Both the position numbers and the translations under genes were made by a program. 35,485 bases of DNA from contig JAFGMA010000094.1 in assembly GCA_016927835.1 (NCBI GenBank), positions 1 to 35,485 on the forward strand. The letters run 5' to 3'. The stretch's first letter is position 1, and each line of letters starts with the position of its first letter. Positions 22,342 to 30,454 of this stretch are shown piece after piece. The notes below the pieces were generated by a model. That model made no database searches. It was not told where the DNA came from and was given only the letters and a program-made list of their open reading frames with translations. The DNA comes from Candidatus Zhuqueibacterota bacterium. GTDB taxonomy: Bacteria > Zhuqueibacterota > Zhuqueibacteria > Thermofontimicrobiales > Sulfurfontimicrobiaceae.

Positions 22342-24762
22342 ATGAAAGCATTGAAGCGTTTATTTTATTGGGCAATTATGATTGGTTTATGTCAACATGT
22401 AATTTCGCAAACCAAAGGCAGGATTGCAGGAAATGTTTATGATGAACAAACCATGGAACCGTTGCCTTACGTGAATATTAGCATCATGAAGACGCAATAT
22501 GGCACGACATCCAACGTAAAAGGACATTATGAACTGAAATTGTCACCAGGCAGCTATGAATTGATGTTTTCGATGATTGGCTATAAGCCGTATAGGAAAG
22601 AGGTGACACTTATCAATGAGGAGATAATTGATTGCAATGTCACTTTATCACCAACAGTGCTTTATATGCCGGGCTTTACTGTTATTGCACCGAAAACGGC
22701 GCAGCAAAAGCAAAATGAAAGCGTCAGCAGTTTTGCCTTTGAAACGAAAAAAATCAAGGAACTGCCATTTTCGCTGAATGATATTAATCGGGCGCTGAAA
22801 ATTTTGCCGGGCATTTCATCGAATAATGAAAAAAGCAGCGAATTCAATGTGCGCGGCGGCAGCTTTGAAGAAAATCTGGTACAAATTGATGGCGTGACGA
22901 TTTATCGACCCTTTCATTTAAAGGAAATGCCCAACGCCAGTATCAGCATATTAAATATGAATTTGATGCAGAGCGTGAATCTAATCACCGGTGGATTCCC
23001 CGCAAAGTATGGCGACAAGCTGTCTTCAGTGTTGGAAATACAGTACCGCAGCGGAAATATGGATCGACTGAAAAGCCAAATCGAAATCGGGGCGGTCAAT
23101 GCCAATCTCCTGGTTGAAGGTCCGCTCGGGGAGCGCTGCTCCGCAATCGTCGGCTATAATAAAAGCTATTTCCAGCCGGCAATGCAAGTCATGAATCGAT
23201 ATTTTCCTGAATTCCTGAGCGATATAACTGGTTACCCCGGTTTTTATGACATACAGGGCAGGGCGCTTTTTAATTTTAATGAGCAACATCAGGCGTCCCT
23301 GTTGGTGATTAATTCCAAAGATCGTTATGTTGAGGAACCGCGAATACGCTATGAAGAATTCACGCGATCTTTCGAATCGGTTTATGCAAGGATGAAAACA
23401 ACGGATAACAGCGAATTCAATGGGGAATTCAGCAATACGCTGATCGCATTTCAACTGAGCAATCAGTTTAGCGGAAATTTTCATTCAAGTGCAACGCTTT
23501 CATATTATGATGAATTTGAGAACCTGGTTTTGACTTCGGATTATATCATAAAAAATCGATTCTATTATCACGATAGCGATGCGTACCGCGGCTTCACAAA
23601 TTATAATAATTGCGATCAATATCGCTCCGAGCTAAGCCTCAAAACGATCGAAGCCAAAGAAGAGTGGGCGCTGAAATTATCGCCGTATCATGAACTGGAA
23701 AGCGGTGTCTATTTTCAGCAACTCAAAACACTGTACAATTTAACCGACCGTTCCGAACGAATCACCTTTCACAACCTTTTGAATTACCCGGACACCTCCA
23801 AAATAGACACCATATTTTATGATGATAATTACGACAATACATCTTCATTTTCATCGACATCCTATAAAGCCGGGGGCCATTTTCAGGATAACTGGCATCT
23901 CAGCGAAAACCTGTTCGCGAATATAGGCATTCGATTCGATTATTTTGATTTTAACCGGAATGTCAGTATCTCACCGAGGATTTCGTGTTCCTACGTTTTA
24001 AATACCGGCAGTCTGCTGAAATTCGCCTGGGGCGTATACGAGCAAACGCCAATGTATAATGAATTCAAGTACGAGTACGCCAGCTCGGAGAATACGCAGA
24101 ATCAACGTGCCATTCATTACATCGCGGGGATTCAGCAGAAAATTTTAGACCGATTTGAATTACGATTGGAAGGCTATTTCAAGGATTATAAAAGCCTTAT
24201 TCCTTATTATCTCCGCAGCGGCTACAAGCTTTCAACCCAGGAAAATTCTGCCATCGGGTATGCAAAAGGCTTTGATCTCCAATTCAAATACAGTCTGCGT
24301 TCACTGTCGGGATGGCTCAGTTACGGCTATCTGATTGCAAAGGAAAAAAACCGTGAAGCCGGCACAGGCTATTACCCGCGCACTACCGATCAAAGACATA
24401 GCCTGGCTGCCATCGTCGATTGGGCGATTTCCAAACAGTGGCGTATTTATGGAAAATTCCTCTATGGGAGCGGTTTCCCATATACACCGATGGTATTTGA
24501 GATTGAAACACAACGATTCATCACGACTGCCATGAATTCGGAGTACCTTCCTGCCTATCGGCGGTTTGATTTGCGCCTGTCACGATATTTTGATTTTTCA
24601 TGGGGACAATGCGAAATCTACCTGGAAGGGATCAATATCTTCAATTGCGATAACGTATTCACCTACCATCATTATGGCATCGATGAATATGGCAATACCA
24701 CCAAAGAGCCCAAAATGCTTCTGCCGTGCGTACCCAATGCCGGTTTCAAATTGTCACTTTGA
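22342..24762 (+). CDS. TonB-dependent outer-membrane receptor with carboxypeptidase-regulatory-like domain
   Basis: This 806-residue protein has a signal peptide (about 1-23), then a carboxypeptidase-regulatory-like beta sandwich (about 27-105: GRIAGNVYDEQTMEPLPYVN, then PGSYELMFSMIGYKP). A plug domain follows (about 130-235: FNVRGGSFEENLVQIDGV, GGFPAKYGDKLSSVLEI), then a beta barrel ending in an aromatic-poor GFKLSL. The family takes up large or scarce ligands across the outer membrane with TonB energy. It lacks the SusD partner of Bacteroidota glycan systems. Its position 17 bases after the dehydratase and 23 before a sorting-domain protein makes it part of the glycan operon. It may import a breakdown product or signal, or be an outer-membrane anchor. 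Confidence 0.88.
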   Translation: MKALKRLFYWAIMIGLCQHVISQTKGRIAGNVYDEQTMEPLPYVNISIMKTQYGTTSNVKGHYELKLSPGSYELMFSMIGYKPYRKEVTLINEEIIDCNVTLSPTVLYMPGFTVIAPKTAQQKQNESVSSFAFETKKIKELPFSLNDINRALKILPGISSNNEKSSEFNVRGGSFEENLVQIDGVTIYRPFHLKEMPNASISILNMNLMQSVNLITGGFPAKYGDKLSSVLEIQYRSGNMDRLKSQIEIGAVNANLLVEGPLGERCSAIVGYNKSYFQPAMQVMNRYFPEFLSDITGYPGFYDIQGRALFNFNEQHQASLLVINSKDRYVEEPRIRYEEFTRSFESVYARMKTTDNSEFNGEFSNTLIAFQLSNQFSGNFHSSATLSYYDEFENLVLTSDYIIKNRFYYHDSDAYRGFTNYNNCDQYRSELSLKTIEAKEEWALKLSPYHELESGVYFQQLKTLYNLTDRSERITFHNLLNYPDTSKIDTIFYDDNYDNTSSFSSTSYKAGGHFQDNWHLSENLFANIGIRFDYFDFNRNVSISPRISCSYVLNTGSLLKFAWGVYEQTPMYNEFKYEYASSENTQNQRAIHYIAGIQQKILDRFELRLEGYFKDYKSLIPYYLRSGYKLSTQENSAIGYAKGFDLQFKYSLRSLSGWLSYGYLIAKEKNREAGTGYYPRTTDQRHSLAAIVDWAISKQWRIYGKFLYGSGFPYTPMVFEIETQRFITTAMNSEYLPAYRRFDLRLSRYFDFSWGQCEIYLEGINIFNCDNVFTYHHYGIDEYGNTTKEPKMLLPCVPNAGFKLSL

Positions 24763-24785
24763 AAATCATTCGAGGTGATTGAAAG

Positions 24786-25967
24786 ATGAAATCAAACACA
24801 TTGAAATTCAATATAAGCCTGGTGGCAGGCTGCGTATTTGTGATGAGCAGCGTCTTCTCCCAGATAACGATTACCGAGGATACAACTCCTTCGGAGATCG
24901 GCACGTGGTGGATTACGATGAACGATACGACTGCCAATATGCAAGTCGATGTGGGATTGCCGGGAGCCGATCAAAGTTGGGCGTTCATGCAGCCGATTGC
25001 CGGAATCGAAATCAATCAGGCGATCGTTGCCGCGGAATCCACTCCATTTGCCGGATTCGATGAAAGCGATTTCGCGGTGAAATACGAGAATGGCGTGCTG
25101 GATTTAATTTACAGCGACGTTTTTCCGAGTCTTGAAGGCGATGTTTATTTTTACCAGCAAGTAACCGATACAGCACTGGTCATCCTTGCCAGCGGATTTC
25201 ATTCAAACATGCTGGTGGGCGCGAGTCGATTCGAGCCAAACGGTGTGGTGGTACATCGACTGCCCGCGACCTACCTCGATCAGTGGACAACGCAATCCAG
25301 GTTTACCATTGAAAAGGATACAACGCTGCTCGGGATTACCGGAACGTATAAGATGACCATCAATGACAATTCGGAGCACCTTATCGATGGCTGGGGAAGA
25401 ATGGCGCTGCCTTTCGGTGAATTCGATTGCCTGCGCATGAAGAGCCACATTTCAATGACGGCACAAATCACCTTCAATGGCATTCCGGTATCAACCAGAA
25501 TTCTGCAATTCATAAATTATAACTGGCTGGCGAGATATTATGGTATCGTTTTGCGGATCAGCAGCCACGATGGTGAACAGAGCGATCAATTTACCAGTGC
25601 ACGCATTGTTTCGCGGATGAGCAGCTTTTTGCCGATACCGACAGCAGTTTCGGCACTGGAATCACCACCGGTGCGAGCATTTGAGCTGCAGGGCAATTAT
25701 CCGAATCCGTTTAATTCGGTAACATCGATTCCCTTTCAGCTTTTCGAAGAGGGGAGCGTATCGTTTAAACTATACAATTTGTTGGGACAGGAAATCCGTT
25801 TGCTCACCAATGGTTTGAAATCGGCGGGACACCATCTCATTACATGGAATGGACAGGATGAATTTGGCAGGCAAGCTCCGGCGGGCACTTATATTTATCG
25901 ATTGGAATTTGTTTCGAATGGTGGCGAGACTCACAGGAAGGAAGGCAAATTGCTCATCGTCAGGTAG
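24786..25967 (+). CDS. Secreted protein of unknown function with FCB C-terminal sorting domain
   Basis: This 393-residue product has a signal peptide (1-26, VMSSVFSQ) and a central region of about 270 residues that I do not recognise, predicted beta-rich with many aromatic and Thr/Ser residues. The last 85 residues form a FlgD-like sorting domain: NYPNPFNSVTSIPFQL, YNLLGQEIRLL, PAGTYIYRLEF. A near-perfect GAGGTGA ribosome-binding site lies seven bases before the ATG. It follows the TonB-dependent receptor by 23 bases, so the two may work as a surface pair. The central domain is of the size often seen in secreted proteins of these lineages, and no catalytic motif is evident. Confidence 0.78.
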   Translation: MKSNTLKFNISLVAGCVFVMSSVFSQITITEDTTPSEIGTWWITMNDTTANMQVDVGLPGADQSWAFMQPIAGIEINQAIVAAESTPFAGFDESDFAVKYENGVLDLIYSDVFPSLEGDVYFYQQVTDTALVILASGFHSNMLVGASRFEPNGVVVHRLPATYLDQWTTQSRFTIEKDTTLLGITGTYKMTINDNSEHLIDGWGRMALPFGEFDCLRMKSHISMTAQITFNGIPVSTRILQFINYNWLARYYGIVLRISSHDGEQSDQFTSARIVSRMSSFLPIPTAVSALESPPVRAFELQGNYPNPFNSVTSIPFQLFEEGSVSFKLYNLLGQEIRLLTNGLKSAGHHLITWNGQDEFGRQAPAGTYIYRLEFVSNGGETHRKEGKLLIVR

Positions 25968-26007
25968 TAAATGGCGTACTGCATAACCGGGTATTTGTAG
26001 GTGCAAC

Positions 26008-26271
26008 ATGAGCGTTCAAAAAAAAATTCGTCGTTTCATCTCCAGGAATTTTTTATTTTCCAATCCGGAGAGAGAGATTGCGAACGATCAATCCTTTCTG
26101 AATTCAGGCATCATCGATTCCACAGGTTTCCTGGAACTGATTTCGTTCCTGGAAGATACCTTCAAAATTCAAATCGAAGATGATGAACTCATACCCGAAA
26201 ATCTGGATTCTATCGACCGGTTGAATAAATTCGTATTAAAAAAGAAACAGCATGGTCTGGTAACCGCTTGA
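26008..26271 (+). CDS. Acyl carrier protein
   Basis: This 87-residue protein has the carrier-protein signature GIIDSTGFLEL, with S38 as the expected 4'-phosphopantetheine attachment site after D37. An acidic second half (EDTFKIQIEDDELIPENLDS) is typical of helices II and III. The N-terminus is basic, unlike the housekeeping fatty-acid ACP, as often seen in specialised carriers. It sits 80 bases before an AMP-forming ligase that probably loads it. Such ACP/ligase pairs occur in exopolysaccharide loci of PEP-CTERM bacteria. The likely cargo is an acyl or aminoacyl group for glycan decoration, which is inference. Confidence 0.88.
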   Translation: MSVQKKIRRFISRNFLFSNPEREIANDQSFLNSGIIDSTGFLELISFLEDTFKIQIEDDELIPENLDSIDRLNKFVLKKKQHGLVTA

Positions 26272-26299
26272 AATATTTTGAAAAAGCCGCACCATTCAT

Positions 26300-26328
26300 T
26301 TCAGCAGCGGGCTGAACTGCCTTTTCAC
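26300..26328 (+). terminator. Small hairpin between ACP and ligase genes
   Basis: TTCAGC-AGCGG-GCTGAA (26300-26316) is a perfect 6-bp stem followed by CTGCCTTTTC. It is too weak for a firm terminator call but could lower expression of the ligase relative to the ACP. Confidence 0.25.
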
Positions 26329-26351
26329 CTTCAAAAAATAGATTCTTTGTT

Positions 26352-27917
26352 ATGCTGGTAGCCGAATTCCTCGAAGCAAGCGCATATAAAACGCCCGACA
26401 AGGTTTGCCTGGTCTGTGATAACAAGCGATTCACTTACGGCGAAATCGAAACGGCAGCCAACAAGCTGGCGAACGCACTGGTGGCGCAAAACGTTCGGCG
26501 AGGCGATCGCGTGGGGATATATTTGACGAATAGTGCCGAATTGGTAATAGCGATATTCGGTGTCCTGAAAGCCGGTGCCACTTTCCTGGTGATCAATCGA
26601 ACCGTGAAGTTCGGGAAACTGGCATACATCCTGACCAATTGCCAGGCAAAGGCGATTATCACCGATGCCGAAGCTTTCGAATCGTTGTCAGCGCAGCGCG
26701 ATCAAGTGGCATCTCTGCAAGTGGCGATTATCACAAATATTCCGGAAGGCGAGGATTATGCCCTGAGATATGTGATCCTGGAGCAGATCATGGGGGATGA
26801 ATCGGATGCGGCGCCCGATAGCCGCTGCATTGACATGGATTTAGCCGCATTGATTTATACCTCAGGCTCCACCGGATTTCCCAAAGGTGTGATGCTGACA
26901 CACCTGAACATGATAGCCGCAGCCAATTCGATCACCCAATACCTTGAAAATAATTGCGACGATATCATTCTGAATGTACTGCCGCTGTCGTTCGATTACG
27001 GTCTGTACCAGGTATTGATGGCATTCAAAATCGGCGGCACATTAATTCTGGAAAAGTCCTTTTCCTATCCCTATCCAATTATTGAAAAACTTATTTCCGA
27101 AAAAGTGACCGGATTTCCCATCGTACCAACCATTGCGGCGATGATTACGCAATTGAAAAATCTTGAGAGATACAATTTCGAGCACCTGAGATACATTTCA
27201 AACACAGCCGCACATCTGCCGCGAGCGCACATCGACAAACTCAGGACAATATTCCCCAAAGCCAAAATTTACTGCATGTACGGCTTGACCGAGTGCAAGC
27301 GTGTGTCCTATCTGCCGCCGGACAAGCTGGATGAGAAGCCGGATTCAGTAGGCAAAGGCATGCCCAATGAAGACGTATACATTGTGAATGAGGGAGGCGA
27401 AGATGTGGCGCCGGGAGAAATTGGCGAACTGGTGGTAAGGGGTTCCAACGTAATGCAAGGCTATTGGGGCATGCCGGAGGAAACAGCCAGGGTATTGAGA
27501 CGCGGACGCAATCCATGGGAGAAAGTGCTTTATACCGGCGACTTGTTTAAAAAGGATGCGGATGCGTATCTCTATTTCATCGGGCGCAAGGATGATATTA
27601 TCAAATCAAGAGGTGAGAAAGTAAGTCCGCTGGAAATTGAGAACGTGATACACCGCATGCCGGGAGTAGCAGAAGTATCGATTACAGGCGTAAAGCATGA
27701 AATTTTCGGCGAAGCGATCAAGGCAATCGTCGTGCGCGACTCAGACGGAGCGATCCTGACCGCAGAAGCAATCAAAGATTATTGCTCAAAGAACCTCGAA
27801 GATTTCATGGTACCGCAGATCATCGAATTTCAGAGTTTGCTTTTGAAGACGGATTCGGGGAAGGTTAGGAGGGGGAAGCCCGAAAAAAAATTTAATAACG
27901 CAAAAAAGAACATTTGA
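26352..27917 (+). CDS. AMP-forming acyl/aminoacyl ligase (ANL superfamily)
   Basis: This 521-residue adenylate-forming enzyme shows the core motifs in order: YTSGSTGFPKG (about 168-178, phosphate loop), MYGLTE (about 308-313), YTGD (about 394-397), GRKDDIIKSRGEKVSPLEIE (about 411-430) and a C-terminal catalytic Lys in TDSGKVRRGK (about 500). It should activate a carboxylic acid as the adenylate and pass it to the thiol of the ACP encoded just upstream. The overall look is close to exosortase-A-associated acyl-CoA ligases and stand-alone NRPS-type A domains. The substrate specificity cannot be read reliably. Genes downstream supply acyltransferases that could use the charged carrier. Confidence 0.88.
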   Translation: MLVAEFLEASAYKTPDKVCLVCDNKRFTYGEIETAANKLANALVAQNVRRGDRVGIYLTNSAELVIAIFGVLKAGATFLVINRTVKFGKLAYILTNCQAKAIITDAEAFESLSAQRDQVASLQVAIITNIPEGEDYALRYVILEQIMGDESDAAPDSRCIDMDLAALIYTSGSTGFPKGVMLTHLNMIAAANSITQYLENNCDDIILNVLPLSFDYGLYQVLMAFKIGGTLILEKSFSYPYPIIEKLISEKVTGFPIVPTIAAMITQLKNLERYNFEHLRYISNTAAHLPRAHIDKLRTIFPKAKIYCMYGLTECKRVSYLPPDKLDEKPDSVGKGMPNEDVYIVNEGGEDVAPGEIGELVVRGSNVMQGYWGMPEETARVLRRGRNPWEKVLYTGDLFKKDADAYLYFIGRKDDIIKSRGEKVSPLEIENVIHRMPGVAEVSITGVKHEIFGEAIKAIVVRDSDGAILTAEAIKDYCSKNLEDFMVPQIIEFQSLLLKTDSGKVRRGKPEKKFNNAKKNI

Positions 27918-27957
27918 TTATTATCATACTGCTCAATAAAAATGTGGGGATAAAGGC

Positions 27958-28596
27958 ATGAAACTACTTATTAAATCCATCCTGGACGTTGCTTTAGGTT
28001 TAATTCTATTGATAGCATTGAGCCCTTTGTTGTCGCTCATCGCGATAGCGATCAAGCTGGATAGCAAAGGGCCGATAATATTCAAACAGCTAAGAGCGGG
28101 TAAAAATGGACAACCATTTAGAATATATAAATTCAGGACGATGGTAGATAATGCTGTAAATATGGGATTGGGATTGCGCCTTGCTCAAAATGATTCGAGA
28201 ATTACGACTGTAGGACATTTTTTACGAAACTGGAGTCTTGATGAGCTTCCCCAGATTATAAATATTATTCGTGGGGAAATGAGTTTCGTTGGTCCCCGAC
28301 CAGCAATGTGCGATCAAATCGAATATTATGATAATGTCCAACGAAAAAGATTATTGATGAAACCGGGAATTACAGGGTGGGCACAGGTAAATGGCAGAAA
28401 TTCATTGACCTGGGAAGAAAGAATGCCCCTCGATGTGTGGTATGTGAATAATTTTTCGTTGATGCTTGATTTTAAAATATTTGCTAAAACTTTTACTGTT
28501 TTATTATTCAAGAAAGGTTTATATGCCAAAACCGGCATTAATGAAGGGTATGGACCGAGTTTAATATCAAAAGCCAAAAGCAGACAGCTAAGCTAA
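27958..28596 (+). CDS. Undecaprenyl-phosphate sugar phosphotransferase (PglC-like, monotopic PGT)
   Basis: This 212-residue protein has one N-terminal re-entrant hydrophobic helix (SILDVALGLILLIALSPLLSLIAI), then KFRTM, the catalytic Asp-Glu pair D95-E96 in SLDELPQ, FVGPRP and KPGITGWAQVNGRN. Known reaction: transfer of phospho-sugar from a UDP-sugar to undecaprenyl phosphate at the cytoplasmic face, the committed step of glycan assembly. Its short PglC-like length, without the extra helices of WcaJ, fits bacillosamine-type donors. The PglF-, PglD- and PglE-like genes of the same locus support that. It begins the AT-richer part of the operon. GGGG lies eight bases before the ATG. Confidence 0.92.
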   Translation: MKLLIKSILDVALGLILLIALSPLLSLIAIAIKLDSKGPIIFKQLRAGKNGQPFRIYKFRTMVDNAVNMGLGLRLAQNDSRITTVGHFLRNWSLDELPQIINIIRGEMSFVGPRPAMCDQIEYYDNVQRKRLLMKPGITGWAQVNGRNSLTWEERMPLDVWYVNNFSLMLDFKIFAKTFTVLLFKKGLYAKTGINEGYGPSLISKAKSRQLS

Positions 28597-28606
28597 GAGA
28601 GCCTTG

Positions 28607-29245
28607 ATGAATACGAAAGTTATTATTTATGGTGCAGGTCAGAATGGGCGTGTTGTAGTTGAGATTCTTAAGGCAACGAATCGACATAGCGTTGTTGGTT
28701 TTATCGATGATAATCATGCACTCCACAATAAAACCATTGTTGAGTTGCCTGTTTTGGGCGATAGAACAGCTCTTGATAATCTTGGCACTAATGGGCATAT
28801 CAAAAGCGCATTTGTCTCCATTGGCAATAATAAAATCCGCGCTCAAAAGGCTTTGTTGATGAAAGAGAAAGGATTTGCTTTAATAAATATAATCCATGAA
28901 AGCGCAATTATTTCAGAGAGTGTTGAATTAGGGGAAAATGTACAAATAGGCGCCGGTGCCATAATAAACACGAATAGTAAAATCGGTAATAATGTAATTA
29001 TTAATACCGCTGCAACGATAGACCATGATAATGAGATTGGAGATAATGTGCAAATTTGCCCTGGCGTCCACCTGGCAGGAGTAGTAAAAATACAAGAGTC
29101 CTCATTTATCGGAACAGGAGCGATTGTTATCAATAATGTCACTATTGGAAAAAATGTCGTCGTTGGCGCCGGTACATTAGTATTGAAGGATGTTCCTGAT
29201 AATGCTGTAATTATTGGCGTGCCGGGTAAAGTGCGGGAAGTATAG
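28607..29245 (+). CDS. PglD-like sugar N-acetyltransferase (left-handed beta-helix)
   Basis: The 212-residue product has an N-terminal nucleotide-sugar-binding domain (IIYGAGQNGRVVVEIL, VGFIDDN) and a hexapeptide-repeat C-terminal domain with coils such as VELGENVQIGAGAIIN, SKIGNNVIINTAATI and VKIQESSFIGTGAIV. H140 in TIDHD is the expected catalytic base. Known reaction: acetylation of the 4-amino group of a UDP-amino sugar by acetyl-CoA. I use the ATG at 28607; a TTG codon lies immediately before it. It follows the PGT gene by 10 bases. A second member of the family at 33515 suggests two amino groups or two different sugars. Confidence 0.9.
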   Translation: MNTKVIIYGAGQNGRVVVEILKATNRHSVVGFIDDNHALHNKTIVELPVLGDRTALDNLGTNGHIKSAFVSIGNNKIRAQKALLMKEKGFALINIIHESAIISESVELGENVQIGAGAIINTNSKIGNNVIINTAATIDHDNEIGDNVQICPGVHLAGVVKIQESSFIGTGAIVINNVTIGKNVVVGAGTLVLKDVPDNAVIIGVPGKVREV

Positions 29246-29314
29246 GAATACATTTTTATTTAAAATAACCTAATTGAAATATTAAGATTAAGAGCGGGCT
29301 AATTGGAAGTAAAT

Positions 29315-30439
29315 ATGTTTGAATCCCATAAAACATCAATTAATTCTAAAGTGAAATTAAATAGAGGGATAGGGTCTGAATTTTGGTTGCCTTCAAAATA
29401 TGTTTCGAATAAAAATAGCGATGAGCTAGCCAATATCCTGCCCGATGGAAAAAAGCAGTTTGTTACGAGTGGAAGGGAAGCAATTTTCCAAATCATTCGG
29501 TCTATCGGTTTTGAGAGGCAATCTGTCTTAGTACCTGCATATCTTGATTGGACAGTGATCGATCCCTACATCAGAACAAATACAAATTTTAAATATTACA
29601 AGGTTAAAGAGAATCTAAATATCGATCTTGATGATATTAAAGCAAAACTGAACGATGATACTAAAGCTATTGTTGTTATACATTATTTTGGATTTCTGCA
29701 ATCGGTTGATGTGCTAAAAAACACAAAGAAAAACCTTATTGTCTTAGAGGATACAACACATTCGATATTAAGTCAGCATCAAGATATTCCTTCCGGTTCA
29801 TTTGGAGATATCTCATACGCTGGATTTCGAAAACTATTACCTATACCAGATTGTGCCGTAATTTGCTATAATAACGACAGATTCTCCATTCCCGATCTCG
29901 ATGAGCAAGATTTAGGTCATCTATTATTAAGAGAAAAACGAACACTTGGACTTTATTATAGCGGGAAATATGTAGAAAGAGGAGATGAATTTTCAAAAAG
30001 GTTGGCTCATTTGAATTTTAACCTTGCTGAAGAATTGATACAATTAAACTATTCAAAACCCTGCAAAACCTCGGAAAATTCTGCCTGCTTATTAACTCAA
30101 ATGAGATTTAGTGAAATAATACAGCAGCGTATTAAAAATTTTACATGTTTGCTTGAGCAGGATTTAGGTAAGGCGACACCTTTCTATAATTATTTGCCTG
30201 AAGGCATCTGTCCGTTGGGTTTTCCCATAATTTCTGATAAAAGGGATGAATTAAGGCAGTATTTGATATCAAAAAAGATATATCCACCTATTCATTGGAT
30301 TTTGCCAAATTCGATTAATAAAGAAGAATTCAGCCTTTCATGGGAAATTTCGGGTAAAATTCTCACAATTCCGATAGACCAGCGATACGATGAATCACAC
30401 ATGCACTATATCGCAAAAACATTAAAAGAGTTCGATTAG
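29315..30439 (+). CDS. DegT/DnrJ-type PLP aminotransferase homologue, divergent
   Basis: This 374-residue protein has a type I PLP-enzyme layout: TSGREAIFQIIRSIG for phosphate binding, VLVPAYLDWTVIDPY, VVIHYFGF, an Asp in VLEDTTHS that should contact the pyridine nitrogen, and a candidate Schiff-base K173 in AGFRKLLPIPD. It is shorter and more divergent than the second aminotransferase 15 bases downstream and lacks the standard TGEGG stretch, reading PDCAV instead. It might aminate a different keto-sugar. GGAAG five bases before the ATG at 29315 decides the start over an upstream TTG. Base composition is AT-rich. Confidence 0.78.
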   Translation: MFESHKTSINSKVKLNRGIGSEFWLPSKYVSNKNSDELANILPDGKKQFVTSGREAIFQIIRSIGFERQSVLVPAYLDWTVIDPYIRTNTNFKYYKVKENLNIDLDDIKAKLNDDTKAIVVIHYFGFLQSVDVLKNTKKNLIVLEDTTHSILSQHQDIPSGSFGDISYAGFRKLLPIPDCAVICYNNDRFSIPDLDEQDLGHLLLREKRTLGLYYSGKYVERGDEFSKRLAHLNFNLAEELIQLNYSKPCKTSENSACLLTQMRFSEIIQQRIKNFTCLLEQDLGKATPFYNYLPEGICPLGFPIISDKRDELRQYLISKKIYPPIHWILPNSINKEEFSLSWEISGKILTIPIDQRYDESHMHYIAKTLKEFD

Positions 30440-30454
30440 GAGAATAAGCTGACA

